Assembly (NCBI GenBank): GCA_902786205.1
Contig: CADABQ010000004.1
Coordinates: 1-64,000 of the forward strand
From: an uncultured Lachnospiraceae bacterium
GTDB lineage: Bacteria; Bacillota; Clostridia; Lachnospirales; Lachnospiraceae
Direction of reading: 5' to 3'
Length of the DNA: 64,000 nt
Shown: positions 1 to 7,337 of the stretch, one piece after another
Layout: every line of letters begins with the position of its first letter
Numbering within the stretch: the first letter of the stretch is position 1
Translations under genes and position numbers: made by a program
Notes under the pieces: model-generated
The model's input: only the letters and a program-made list of their open reading frames with translations
The model's database searches: none
What the model was told of the DNA's origin: nothing

Positions 1-166
1 AAAAGTTTTGATTTGAACAAAAACCTTGCATTTATTTTACCACAAAACTGGCTGAAAGTCAGTAATTACAGGGATTTTCTGTTATTCAGCAGACACTACC
101 TAGCACCTTCCCCAAAACACTCAGACATTAATACATTCGCACTTTCTTCGTTATTAATGCTAAATT
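1..166 (-). other. Possible outward end of an insertion sequence
   Basis: No gene lies left of 212. On the minus strand there is a promoter-like TAAAAT box at 34-39, about 17 bases after a TGACTT-like box, pointing out of the window. The stretch resembles, from memory, the upstream end of IS1182-type transposase genes of Lachnospiraceae. This is inference: no transposase codon is inside the window and no terminal repeat can be proven. Confidence 0.25.
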
Positions 167-211
167 GCAACATTTATCCTCGGATACAGATAACAATTAA
201 GCTTTCTAATC

Positions 212-2020
212 TTATACATCCATGTCCGCAATTTTCCCTAACCACATCTTCACATATGGATACTTTTTATCAGCTTCAGCTATTATTGATGCCAATCTCC
301 TATTTCCTTCAATTTCAAACACACCAGCAAGACTTTCTTTTAATTGATTTGTCGCTTGCCCTGAGCTCACAAAAGAAATCTCTGCTCCTCTTTCTGGATT
401 ATTTTCGTTCTTTTTCATTTCACACAACATCATAAACCCTGTCGTTTTAAATGCAGGTTGTCCTAAGTTTTCTATAAGCTTTTTACTATCTATGGCATTC
501 ATATTTTTTTTACCCAATATCTCGTTCACCAAATAACACATAACCTCAGGATACACAAAATCTTCTATTTCATTATTTGTGTTGTTATGTTTTGAATACT
601 CTATATTGGCACTATTAGTGCAATTCTGTAAAATGCAATGCTTAACATCTAAATGTGGATAACGTTTAGCTTGATTATGTTTATATGCCTCTCGCCCAGC
701 AATATCATTATCATAGACAACAACAATTTCCGGCTTGTATTGATTCATATTCTTATAATACGATTCGTAGAAATCCAAATATTTTACAATGTTACTTGCA
801 CCATTTGCAGAAATAATTTGTGGTTGAACTATTCCAAAATATTTCATTAACTGTTCTAGATATTTCTTATCACAATTACCTTCTACGATAATATTTTTTT
901 TCTTTAAAACATTGTATTCAACCTTTTCAATTCCCAGATTTTCACAAATCATTTCATATCCATCATCTTCTTTTATGTCTAAGCATTTTGTTTCAATAAT
1001 ACTGATATCCTTCTTCTTTCTAGCCGAATATTGTTTGTGTACTTCTGCATCTAACAGTATTATATTTTGCATATTTAATGTATTTATAAAAATTTTAGAA
1101 TGAGACGTATACATTATTTGCATCTTTTCTGCTTTATCATCAAAGAATTTTTTTAATTTACTTTGAAGACCTTCGTGCAAAAAGATGTCAGGTTCATCAA
1201 TACAGACAATTATATGTTCGCCTCTTTTTCTTTTCATTGCTATTTCAAACTGTAATAGAATTGTTGCTAGTCTTTGTAAACCAGAACCTTTATCATCTAT
1301 TCCAACCGAACCTTGGTCATCCAACAGTAATTCCACATCATCTGATATCAAATCTCTAAATGTTTCCGAATTTTTAGGTACTACAAACTTCACTCGCCAA
1401 TCTTTAACAAATGACAAAAATGTTTCCGAAATGCTATTTGCAAATTCATCTAATACTTCCTGCAATCCATCAACATATGAATCATATGCTTCTTTTAACT
1501 GTTTTTTACTGTTTGAAAATCTTGAACGATTATATTCCATTGTTAACATGTCACCAGTTAACTCTTGCACAATTTCAGGCAAAATAATATTAGCTGCTTC
1601 TAAATAATAAAACTTAATTTTAGCCAAGAATGCAGATATATCATTTTTACTCATATCACTCCATGCTCGTGTTCCTCTTTTTCTTTTTCTTTTTCGTCCT
1701 TCCATCAAAACATTCTCATCAGGCCAATTACTCCAATTTTTTTCTATTTTATATTCCATTTCATCCTGAGTATTAAAAAAGGTTATAGTGATTTTGGGAT
1801 AAACTGATGCCCCACCTGTAGCTTGCTTAAACACTGGCATATCATTTTGTGGTTCGTATTCTGATGGATTAAAAAAAAGATTAATCGCTCTTAGTGTATT
1901 AGTTTTTCCAACATTATTTCTACCACAAATTGTCACAATATTTGTGTTATCATCCATTGCAACTCTCATATTTTTTATAGATCTATATCTTTGAATTTCC
2001 AGATTAACAATTTTTATCAT
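212..2020 (-). CDS. OLD-family ATP-dependent endonuclease (AAA ATPase + TOPRIM)
   Basis: Predicted cytoplasmic defence nuclease of 602 residues. The N-terminus begins like SMC/RecF-type ATPases (IQRYRSIKNM) and has a Walker A GRNNVGKTN near residue 33; a D-loop/Walker B segment (VCIDEPDIFLHEGLQ) lies near residue 270. The C-terminal half carries a TOPRIM domain with IIVEGNCDKKYL near residue 375 and VVVYDNDIAGREA near 435, the acidic residues expected for metal binding. OLD proteins use ATP-gated DNA cleavage in phage defence (known of the family). The ATG follows an AGAGG site and lies only 11 bases after the DpnII-like gene, so it is very likely the last gene of the restriction operon. It could be a GajA-like protein, but no UvrD-type GajB partner is seen in the window; 211 gene-free bases follow it. 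Confidence 0.85.
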   Translation of the reverse strand: MIKIVNLEIQRYRSIKNMRVAMDDNTNIVTICGRNNVGKTNTLRAINLFFNPSEYEPQNDMPVFKQATGGASVYPKITITFFNTQDEMEYKIEKNWSNWPDENVLMEGRKRKRKRGTRAWSDMSKNDISAFLAKIKFYYLEAANIILPEIVQELTGDMLTMEYNRSRFSNSKKQLKEAYDSYVDGLQEVLDEFANSISETFLSFVKDWRVKFVVPKNSETFRDLISDDVELLLDDQGSVGIDDKGSGLQRLATILLQFEIAMKRKRGEHIIVCIDEPDIFLHEGLQSKLKKFFDDKAEKMQIMYTSHSKIFINTLNMQNIILLDAEVHKQYSARKKKDISIIETKCLDIKEDDGYEMICENLGIEKVEYNVLKKKNIIVEGNCDKKYLEQLMKYFGIVQPQIISANGASNIVKYLDFYESYYKNMNQYKPEIVVVYDNDIAGREAYKHNQAKRYPHLDVKHCILQNCTNSANIEYSKHNNTNNEIEDFVYPEVMCYLVNEILGKKNMNAIDSKKLIENLGQPAFKTTGFMMLCEMKKNENNPERGAEISFVSSGQATNQLKESLAGVFEIEGNRRLASIIAEADKKYPYVKMWLGKIADMDV

Positions 2021-2031
2021 TTGATTTTCCT

Positions 2032-2889
2032 CTACAAAATTTTTCTTTCTACAATTCCACTTTCCATATCATCTATACTGTAAATATGTTCCATAACCTC
2101 AAATGTCTCTCTCAAATTACCTCTAGCACTCTTCCAACCGATTCCATCCGTAAACCATACAAATGTAAATCCATCCACTGTATCAGCCTCTTGTGATAGC
2201 ATCTTATAGCTTCTAGCGGTTTCGTTTAGCTTCGAACCGCCACCACCATAAAAGTTTGTCTCAATACCATAAATCATGTTATCCGTCTTGATAACAAAGT
2301 CAAATCTCTTTGCAGCCTTACCTTGATTAGAAAGCGCAGATAAATCGATATTCCATTTCTTTTCGACATCTTTCAAATACATTTCTTTGAAATAATTGAC
2401 CTCTTTCACAAAGCCTGCTGCCTGAATATATTTTTCAACCAGATTTTCCATCTGATGACCACCACGATTTTTTCTTCCGTTGGAATCCAATCCTGTTTCA
2501 ACACCTAATGCATAATCTACAAGGTTATTCACCAAATGATTAGCTATCATGTCAAACAATCCTGTTTTTTTCATGAACATTTTATATTGTTCCACATCAT
2601 AATTCATTTTCTTAAAACTATACAAAAATGCTCCATCCTCATCCTGTGCGTATATCTCATGACCTCTTACAGCTAAAAGAAGCGGTACACATCGTAATGT
2701 CTCTGGATACTTATCAATGATGCGCTCAAAATCCTCTTCTATATTCTTTGAACCAATCAAAGAATTCAAAATATTAAGTTCTACCTTGATTTCATCTACA
2801 TTTTTTACTACCTTATCGAAGTCAATATAATAATCATAACTTGAAATACTTGGTCTAAACTTGCTTAACCATTCATCAAAATCCCTCAT
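2032..2889 (-). CDS. DpnII-like type II restriction endonuclease (GATC)
   Basis: A 285-residue protein resembling the DpnII/MboI endonuclease family, which cuts unmethylated GATC. The conserved N-terminal region (LNSLIGSKNIEEDF, then LRCVPLLLAVRG) and the central motif ending DFVIKTDNMIYGIETNFYGGGGSKLNE fit a PD-(D/E)XK-type core with E-T-N in place of the usual E-X-K. A clear AAGGAGG site precedes the ATG. It lies downstream of two adenine methylases and a broken Mrr-like gene, all on the same strand with tiny gaps, the layout of the DpnII system. Recognition of GATC is inferred from similarity and from the methylase pair, not shown. Confidence 0.85.
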   Translation of the reverse strand: MRDFDEWLSKFRPSISSYDYYIDFDKVVKNVDEIKVELNILNSLIGSKNIEEDFERIIDKYPETLRCVPLLLAVRGHEIYAQDEDGAFLYSFKKMNYDVEQYKMFMKKTGLFDMIANHLVNNLVDYALGVETGLDSNGRKNRGGHQMENLVEKYIQAAGFVKEVNYFKEMYLKDVEKKWNIDLSALSNQGKAAKRFDFVIKTDNMIYGIETNFYGGGGSKLNETARSYKMLSQEADTVDGFTFVWFTDGIGWKSARGNLRETFEVMEHIYSIDDMESGIVERKIL

Positions 2890-2893
2890 GCTA

Positions 2894-3130
2894 CTATTCC
2901 TCCTTTAGTACAATTTCCACTTTGTCATTATAAATTTTCCAAATTGATTTTTTCGGAGAATACGAACCATCCTCTTTTATCAAGCCTGATTTGCGATACA
3001 ATTCTGTAATACCAGACAAATAACATCTCGTTTTATCTATATTCAAAGTTTTTATCTCATTATCGCCAAACACCACATCAACGGTTTTGTCCTCATCGTT
3101 CAAAACATCAATGAGTGCTTTTGCATTCTC
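2894..3130 (-). pseudogene. Frameshifted C-terminal fragment of the Mrr-like nuclease gene
   Basis: This frame continues the preceding Mrr-like protein after a one-base shift. It can be read upstream past its nominal TTG start as ENAKALIDVLNDEDKTVDVV, up to a stop beside the A4T4 tract at 3131-3138. The upstream protein instead ends in an unrelated tail (LRMQKHSLMF). Adding one A to the tract would restore one reading frame across the junction (...RAK-NFENAKALIDVL...) and give a protein of about 280 residues. The fragment ends KIYNDKVEIVLKEE. Alone, its 69 residues have no recognised domain and no good ribosome site. A separate overlapping gene with TTG start remains possible but less likely. 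Confidence 0.6.
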
Positions 3131-3735
3131 AAAATTTTAGCACGTATGTCATTGGCTGTAATCCTTTTATCAACGATTACAACTGGAACTTCCTGTTCCT
3201 CTGTAACTTCATCTTCTATTGGCATATCATCGCTGGTATCCCTCAGTGCGTTCATTGCACATTTGCTAAATACAGGAGTAAAGACAAATCCTATTTCATT
3301 GTCTATACAACTCTCCACCAATGTTTTACCGTCTATCAAAATAATTGGTCTTGTTAAATCCTCCTCAACAAATTCAATAGTCTTGTTTGAGTATCCTGCA
3401 GTCGTAATAAATACACCTTTACTCCCAGATGGCATCACACCTCTTAATGCACGCACCTTTTCTATTGGAATAGTCGTCCCTGGCCTATTTCTCTTTGCTT
3501 GCACAAAATACTCAACCGAATCTGCCCCTGCAAGTCCTCCTACTCCATATCGTATTGCCTTAAGATCTATTCCACCATCTCCCGAACGTTGCGTTACGAC
3601 TACTTCATCCAAACCAATCTTCTCCAAATACACTTTCAAAAACTCTTCAAAATCATATCCACTCTCAAAATAATCATAAAATTGTTCTAGAAAACCACCT
3701 AATTGTTGTTCCGATATTTCAATATTTTTCCTCAT
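3100..3735 (-). CDS. Mrr-like restriction endonuclease, truncated by frameshift
   Basis: A 211-residue product with an Mrr-type catalytic core: GDGGIDLKAIRYG near residue 53, YFVQAKRNRPG near 78 and GVFITTAGYSNKTIEFVEE near 110, matching the D-(Q/E)-x-K nuclease motif. Mrr-fold enzymes in restriction operons can act as modification-dependent or accessory nucleases. The start ATG overlaps the end of the upstream methylase by 17 bases, so translation is probably coupled. After codon RAK a one-base loss in A4T4 at 3131-3138 moves the frame and ends the protein early; the rest of the gene is in the next frame. The catalytic core is intact, so the product may still work; a sequencing error is also possible. 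Confidence 0.7.
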   Translation of the reverse strand: MRKNIEISEQQLGGFLEQFYDYFESGYDFEEFLKVYLEKIGLDEVVVTQRSGDGGIDLKAIRYGVGGLAGADSVEYFVQAKRNRPGTTIPIEKVRALRGVMPSGSKGVFITTAGYSNKTIEFVEEDLTRPIILIDGKTLVESCIDNEIGFVFTPVFSKCAMNALRDTSDDMPIEDEVTEEQEVPVVIVDKRITANDIRAKILRMQKHSLMF

Positions 3736-4531
3736 TAGTCATTTCCTTCTCTATTCTTTTCTTCGCTATTTGCAAATATTCTTCACAATTATCAATTCCA
3801 ACAAAAGTTCTTCCCATTCTTGTTGCTAGCACCCCAGTTGTTCCAGATCCACAAAATGGATCCATCACTACTTGTCCTTTCTCTGTTGAAGCAAGAACAA
3901 TTCGCTCCAATAAATACTCTGGTTTCTGTGTAGGATGCTTTCCTTCCTTCTTTTCAGACGGCTTTGTCAAACTTCCTGTCCATACATCCTTCATTTGTTT
4001 TCCATTGTTCATTTCTTTCATTGCCTGATAATTAAAAAAATGCCGAGACTTCTTCTCATTCTTCTGAGCCCAAAGAATTGTCTCTGTAGAATGAGTGAAG
4101 CATCGACATGCTAAGTTTGGCGGCGGGTTAGTTTTTTGCCAAGTGATATTGTTTATAATTTTAAAACCTTCTTGTTCTAATGCCATTCCTATGGAGTAAA
4201 TGTTATGTAATGTTCCAGATATCCAAATGCTTCCATTTGATTTTAATACTGTTTTACATAATCTTATCCACTTTCTGTTAAACTTATGTTTTCCCTCAAT
4301 GTTCATCTTCTCAGATGACAATTTATCCCATGAACCTTTGTTAACTGAAACCATCTTTCCACCCTGACAGGTTACTCCATCATTACTTAAAAAGTAAGGT
4401 GGATCCGCAAATATCATATCTACAGACTCTGATTTCATCTTCCTAAGAATATTAAACGAATCGCCTAAAATAAGCTTCGCCTCTTCCGTCTCGTAATAGA
4501 ATTTTACTTTCTTTTCAAATACTTCTTCCAT
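3719..4531 (-). CDS. dpnA: DpnA-like DNA adenine methyltransferase (beta class)
   Basis: An N6-adenine methylase of 270 residues. The catalytic motif IV MIFADPPYFLSNDG comes first (near residue 40) and the AdoMet motif VMDPFCGSGTTGVLATRMG comes near residue 230, the beta-class order of DpnA, which methylates GATC in DpnII strains, including single-stranded DNA. The start at 4531 is preferred because AAAGGGAG lies at proper distance; an upstream in-frame ATG at 4591 would sit inside the dpnM-like gene with no ribosome site. It follows dpnM with a 13-base gap and overlaps the Mrr-like gene. Confidence 0.85.
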   Translation of the reverse strand: MEEVFEKKVKFYYETEEAKLILGDSFNILRKMKSESVDMIFADPPYFLSNDGVTCQGGKMVSVNKGSWDKLSSEKMNIEGKHKFNRKWIRLCKTVLKSNGSIWISGTLHNIYSIGMALEQEGFKIINNITWQKTNPPPNLACRCFTHSTETILWAQKNEKKSRHFFNYQAMKEMNNGKQMKDVWTGSLTKPSEKKEGKHPTQKPEYLLERIVLASTEKGQVVMDPFCGSGTTGVLATRMGRTFVGIDNCEEYLQIAKKRIEKEMTNEEKY

Positions 4532-4544
4532 TACGAATCTCCCT

Positions 4545-5387
4545 TTAGTAGTTGCAAATAATAACTTCTTGCCCAACTCTATTGCTTGCATCTGAATTTA
4601 TCATTCGCTTCACACTTACTACATCTATTCGATAGCCTTTATTGCTATATAACTCATTGATCAACTCTGTATTGTGGTTAGTCAGCATACAATAACAACC
4701 TCGCTCTGTTAATTCGTCGTATAGCTTTGCAAGTCGCTTATGACTTTCCACATCAAAACCTTCTTTTGTATATGACTCAAACGATGTTGGGTTTAATGGA
4801 GCATACGGACTATCAATAAACACAAAATCTCCCTTGCCTGCATTTTTACATGCCGGCTGAAAATCTCCTTCCATAATTGTGACACCTTTTAGAAATTCAG
4901 AAACTGACATAATTGTTTCCTCATCACATGATGCTCGACGACTATTATTATAAGGGACATTATAAAGTCCCTTGCCATTTACTCGATACAACCCATTAAA
5001 ACAATGCTTATTAATGAAAACGAACAATGCAGCCAACTCTAAGTCAAATTCTTCCTTCATCAACTTATCATTATACTTTTCTCTAATATCATAATAATAA
5101 GCCTTTCCGTCTTCCCACATTTCTTCGTCGAGACACTTAACCGTATCTATGAATGCTATCGGTTCCTCAGCAATTACTCTATATGAGTTTATCAATGCCT
5201 TATTTATATCATTGATTACCGCATTTTTTGGCAACAATTCAAATGTAACTGCACCTCCACCAACAAATGGTTCATAATAGCAATTATAACTTTTGGGCAT
5301 ACGTTCTCTAATCTGTGGTATTAATTGGCGTTTTCCACCTGCCCATTTCACAAATGGTGTTGCACCTGCACTCTTCTTAACACTCAT
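4545..5387 (-). CDS. dpnM: DpnM/Dam-like DNA adenine methyltransferase (D12 class)
   Basis: A 280-residue alpha-class adenine methylase, first gene of the operon. It shows FVKWAGGKRQLIPQI at residue 13, the AdoMet motif YYEPFVGGGAVTFELL at 37 and the catalytic motif VFIDSPYAPLNPTSF near 190. The usual DPPY is DSPY here, a conservative change that leaves the D and the aromatic residue. D12 methylases of this kind protect GATC. About 90 bases separate it from the next methylase gene of system B, which is on the same strand. The promoter was not identified with certainty. Confidence 0.87.
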   Translation of the reverse strand: MSVKKSAGATPFVKWAGGKRQLIPQIRERMPKSYNCYYEPFVGGGAVTFELLPKNAVINDINKALINSYRVIAEEPIAFIDTVKCLDEEMWEDGKAYYYDIREKYNDKLMKEEFDLELAALFVFINKHCFNGLYRVNGKGLYNVPYNNSRRASCDEETIMSVSEFLKGVTIMEGDFQPACKNAGKGDFVFIDSPYAPLNPTSFESYTKEGFDVESHKRLAKLYDELTERGCYCMLTNHNTELINELYSNKGYRIDVVSVKRMINSDASNRVGQEVIICNY

Positions 5388-5478
5388 TGTATTACCTCAT
5401 TTCGTTTTCAATAGACATACCTCTTTATTATAAATCGTATCCCTAGAAATAACAAGCATAACTTCTTCTGATTGCCAG

Positions 5479-6201
5479 CTATTTTTGGAAAACAAATATA
5501 TATTCATGTGCTAATAACAAAAAATTACTGTTTTTGTTTTCCCAATATTTTGTTGATTTACAATTATGTTGCTCTTTGATAATTATTTCCTTATTCGTGA
5601 ACCCCTGTGCCACAAAACACTGCATCATTTCAAACCCTAACGGAATCACTTTTCCGTTCTTTCGAATATCCCCAATCATTATTGCACACATTTTCCCTTT
5701 TTTTAGAACTCTATACGCCTCTTTTGCCACTAACAACATCTGCTCTAAGAATTCCTTTTTATCTAACAAGGATATATCTCCATCTATATTTTTACTGTAT
5801 TGGATTATATTGGCATAAGGCGGATGAGTACATATGAAGTCAATACTTTTGTCCTTCAAAAAAGACAAATCAGTAGCATTTCCTAATTGAATATAAGTCT
5901 TTGGATTTGTTTCACATTGAAATTCCAGATTTTTTCTTGAAATAGAAATTGATTGCGGATTAACATCAATGCCAATCGCATTTCGATTAAGTAGCTTAGC
6001 CTCAACTATTGTTGTTCCGCTACCCACAAATTGATCTAACACCCAATCTCTGGGGCTAGTATAACGAAGTATCAGGTTTCTGGGCACATACGGTGACCAA
6101 TTACCTCGATATTTTCCAGAATGAGTTGCCCAATCTCCTCTGTTTGGAAATGACCAAATCGTTGTCATTTCTGGACTAAATCTATTTGGTTGTAATCTAA
6201 T
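5479..6201 (-). CDS. N4/N6 DNA methyltransferase of restriction system B, probable ATT start
   Basis: AdoMet-dependent DNA methylase with motif I WVLDQFVGSGTTIVEAKLL and motif IV FICTHPPYANIIQYS. The N-terminal TTIWSFPNRGDWATH and PYVPRNLILRY pattern is typical of this methylase group. The first ATG is at 6168 (229 residues) but has no ribosome site. A strong AAGGAGG lies further upstream, and the frame between is open, reading IRLQPNRFSPE, which looks like genuine family sequence; the best-spaced codons are ATT at 6201 or 6204. I therefore extend the gene to 6201. It is divergent from the C-protein/endonuclease pair and is probably the protective methylase of that system. Whether it makes m4C or m6A cannot be told. 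Confidence 0.75.
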   Translation of the reverse strand: MRLQPNRFSPEMTTIWSFPNRGDWATHSGKYRGNWSPYVPRNLILRYTSPRDWVLDQFVGSGTTIVEAKLLNRNAIGIDVNPQSISISRKNLEFQCETNPKTYIQLGNATDLSFLKDKSIDFICTHPPYANIIQYSKNIDGDISLLDKKEFLEQMLLVAKEAYRVLKKGKMCAIMIGDIRKNGKVIPLGFEMMQCFVAQGFTNKEIIIKEQHNCKSTKYWENKNSNFLLLAHEYIFVFQK

Positions 6202-6239
6202 AATAAAAACCTCCTTTTTTCCGCAGGTGCACAGAATTT

Positions 6240-6268
6240 ATTATACGCCTTAATACAAGTTATGTCTA
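6240..6268 (-). promoter_or_regulatory. Promoter of the system B methylase
   Basis: On the minus strand TAGACA (6263-6268) and TATAAT (6240-6245) are 17 bases apart, a good sigma-A promoter directed at the methylase. C-box 1 lies a few bases upstream of its -35. Confidence 0.6.
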
Positions 6269-6273
6269 CAACT

Positions 6274-6288
6274 TTCACTATAAGTGAA
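6274..6288. promoter_or_regulatory. C-box 1, controller protein operator
   Basis: Palindrome TTCACTATAAGTGAA in the divergent control region. The outer five bases on each side (TTCAC, GTGAA) match exactly those of the second palindrome at 6319-6333. It lies just upstream of the -35 regions of both divergent promoters, a place suited to activation of the C gene or repression of the methylase. Confidence 0.65.
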
Positions 6289-6318
6289 TTTAAGAACCAT
6301 TTTAATCATGAGATAATA

Positions 6319-6333
6319 TTCACAAATAGTGAA
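6319..6333. promoter_or_regulatory. C-box 2, controller protein operator
   Basis: Palindrome TTCACAAATAGTGAA, 31 bases from C-box 1 and 11 bases before the C-protein ATG. It follows directly a GATAAT -10 box (6312-6317) and would cover the C-gene transcription start, suited to repression at high C-protein level. Confidence 0.65.
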
Positions 6334-6344
6334 AGAGGTGTACT

Positions 6345-6587
6345 ATGTCGCAAATGAATGATGTCGAACTCTATAAAATCATAGGCTCTAATATAAAAAA
6401 ATACAGAGAACAAGCACAACTCACTCAAGCACAACTTGCCGAACGCACCCAGATTAGCATTAGCTATATTTCCAAAATCGAGGCAATTGGTTGTCACAAA
6501 AGCTTCTCTCTCTCTGCTTTAAATCATATTGCAAATGTTCTCAACGTCGAGATTACTGAATTTTTTAAGGAGGATAAACACAAATGA
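6345..6587 (+). CDS. Restriction-modification controller (C) protein, XRE HTH
   Basis: A small 80-residue helix-turn-helix protein: IGSNIKKYREQAQLTQAQLA then ISISYISKIEAIG, and a C-terminal NHIANVLNVEITEFFKE, the single-domain XRE form typical of C proteins. It has an AGGTG ribosome site before its ATG. Its stop overlaps the start of the endonuclease gene (ATGA), so the two are co-translated. C proteins delay endonuclease expression after entry to a new host and bind paired palindromes near their own promoter, which fits the two TTCAC-N5-GTGAA boxes just upstream. Confidence 0.8.
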   Translation: MSQMNDVELYKIIGSNIKKYREQAQLTQAQLAERTQISISYISKIEAIGCHKSFSLSALNHIANVLNVEITEFFKEDKHK

Positions 6588-7243
6588 AAATATTAGATGC
6601 AAAATTAAAAATAGAAAAATTAGCTAACATTCCGTTTAAGGAATATTTATCTCCAGCACAAATTGAGGATGCAGAAATGATAATAAATAAAGGAAAAACC
6701 GGGCAACTATTAGAACTTACTATAGGATTAAACCTCTCCAATACTACACTCGACTTTGAAGATGGAGAATTGAAAACAAACAAATCAAACAGTTTAGGTC
6801 AACCAACTCAAACAATGTTTATCACACAAATCGCATCCATTATAGATGAACTACTTTCTATAAAACCATTCGAAGAAACAAAATTGTATAAAAAAATAAG
6901 TAGAATGCTCTATGTTCGCATTAGTAAAGATGGTTCACCAAGCGAATGGATGTTTTTAGAACCAATACTTGTCGATCTTGCATTAGATAAATACTCTGCA
7001 CTCGCAACGCAATTAGAAACCGATTATCTTGACATATGTGATGCTTTAAATGATCAATTATGTACTTCCTCTAAAGCAATGCTGCACACAACTAACGGAA
7101 AATTCATTCAAATTCGCACAAAAGATAGTCGTCCATATAAGCCCATTTATTCTCAAAGCTATAAAAGAGTTGTTTCTGACAAAAACAGGGCATTTTATTT
7201 TAAGCTCGATGGTCTGAAATATATTGTTTCGCTTGGAAGCTGA
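6584..7243 (+). CDS. MutH/Sau3AI-fold restriction endonuclease
   Basis: A 219-residue nuclease with the MutH-family pattern: NKGKTGQLLELTIGLNLS near residue 26, then LDFEDGELKTNKSNS near 48, giving the E...D-x(n)-E-x-K catalytic set of MutH and Sau3AI. It resembles MutH, but a mismatch-repair role is unlikely because it is encoded with a controller and faces a methylase. The start overlaps the C-protein stop by four bases. A strong hairpin terminator follows. Sau3AI-group enzymes often cut GATC, but the site of this one cannot be deduced here. Confidence 0.75.
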   Translation: MKILDAKLKIEKLANIPFKEYLSPAQIEDAEMIINKGKTGQLLELTIGLNLSNTTLDFEDGELKTNKSNSLGQPTQTMFITQIASIIDELLSIKPFEETKLYKKISRMLYVRISKDGSPSEWMFLEPILVDLALDKYSALATQLETDYLDICDALNDQLCTSSKAMLHTTNGKFIQIRTKDSRPYKPIYSQSYKRVVSDKNRAFYFKLDGLKYIVSLGS

Positions 7244-7289
7244 TCTAAACATCTGCATTTCACACTTTTTTTTCATTTATGTCATCAAT

Positions 7290-7320
7290 AAATGCTAGTC
7301 ACATAAAATGACTAGCATTT
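7290..7320. terminator. Bidirectional hairpin terminator
   Basis: Perfect 12-base arms (AAATGCTAGTCA at 7290-7301 and its complement at 7309-7320) with a 7-base loop, T-rich on both sides. It lies between the converging endonuclease and relaxase genes. Confidence 0.85.
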
Positions 7321-7337
7321 TCTCATTTTCTTTTTGC

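Noticed and set aside
13-435. Open frame on the plus strand over the OLD gene end
   Set aside because: Low-complexity hydrophobic product overlapping a clear minus-strand gene; no ribosome site and no family likeness.
212-2020. Complete Gabija system
   Set aside because: OLD protein resembles GajA, but no UvrD-like GajB is in the window and the gene sits in a DpnII operon.
3100-3140. Programmed -1 ribosomal frameshift in the Mrr-like gene
   Set aside because: The zero-frame codons at the A4T4 tract do not form an X-XXY-YYZ slippery heptamer and no downstream pseudoknot is evident; a simple deletion explains it better.
6584-7243. MutH mismatch-repair protein
   Set aside because: The fold matches MutH, but a controller gene is coupled to it and a methylase faces it; no mutL/mutS nearby. 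Restriction enzyme is the better call.
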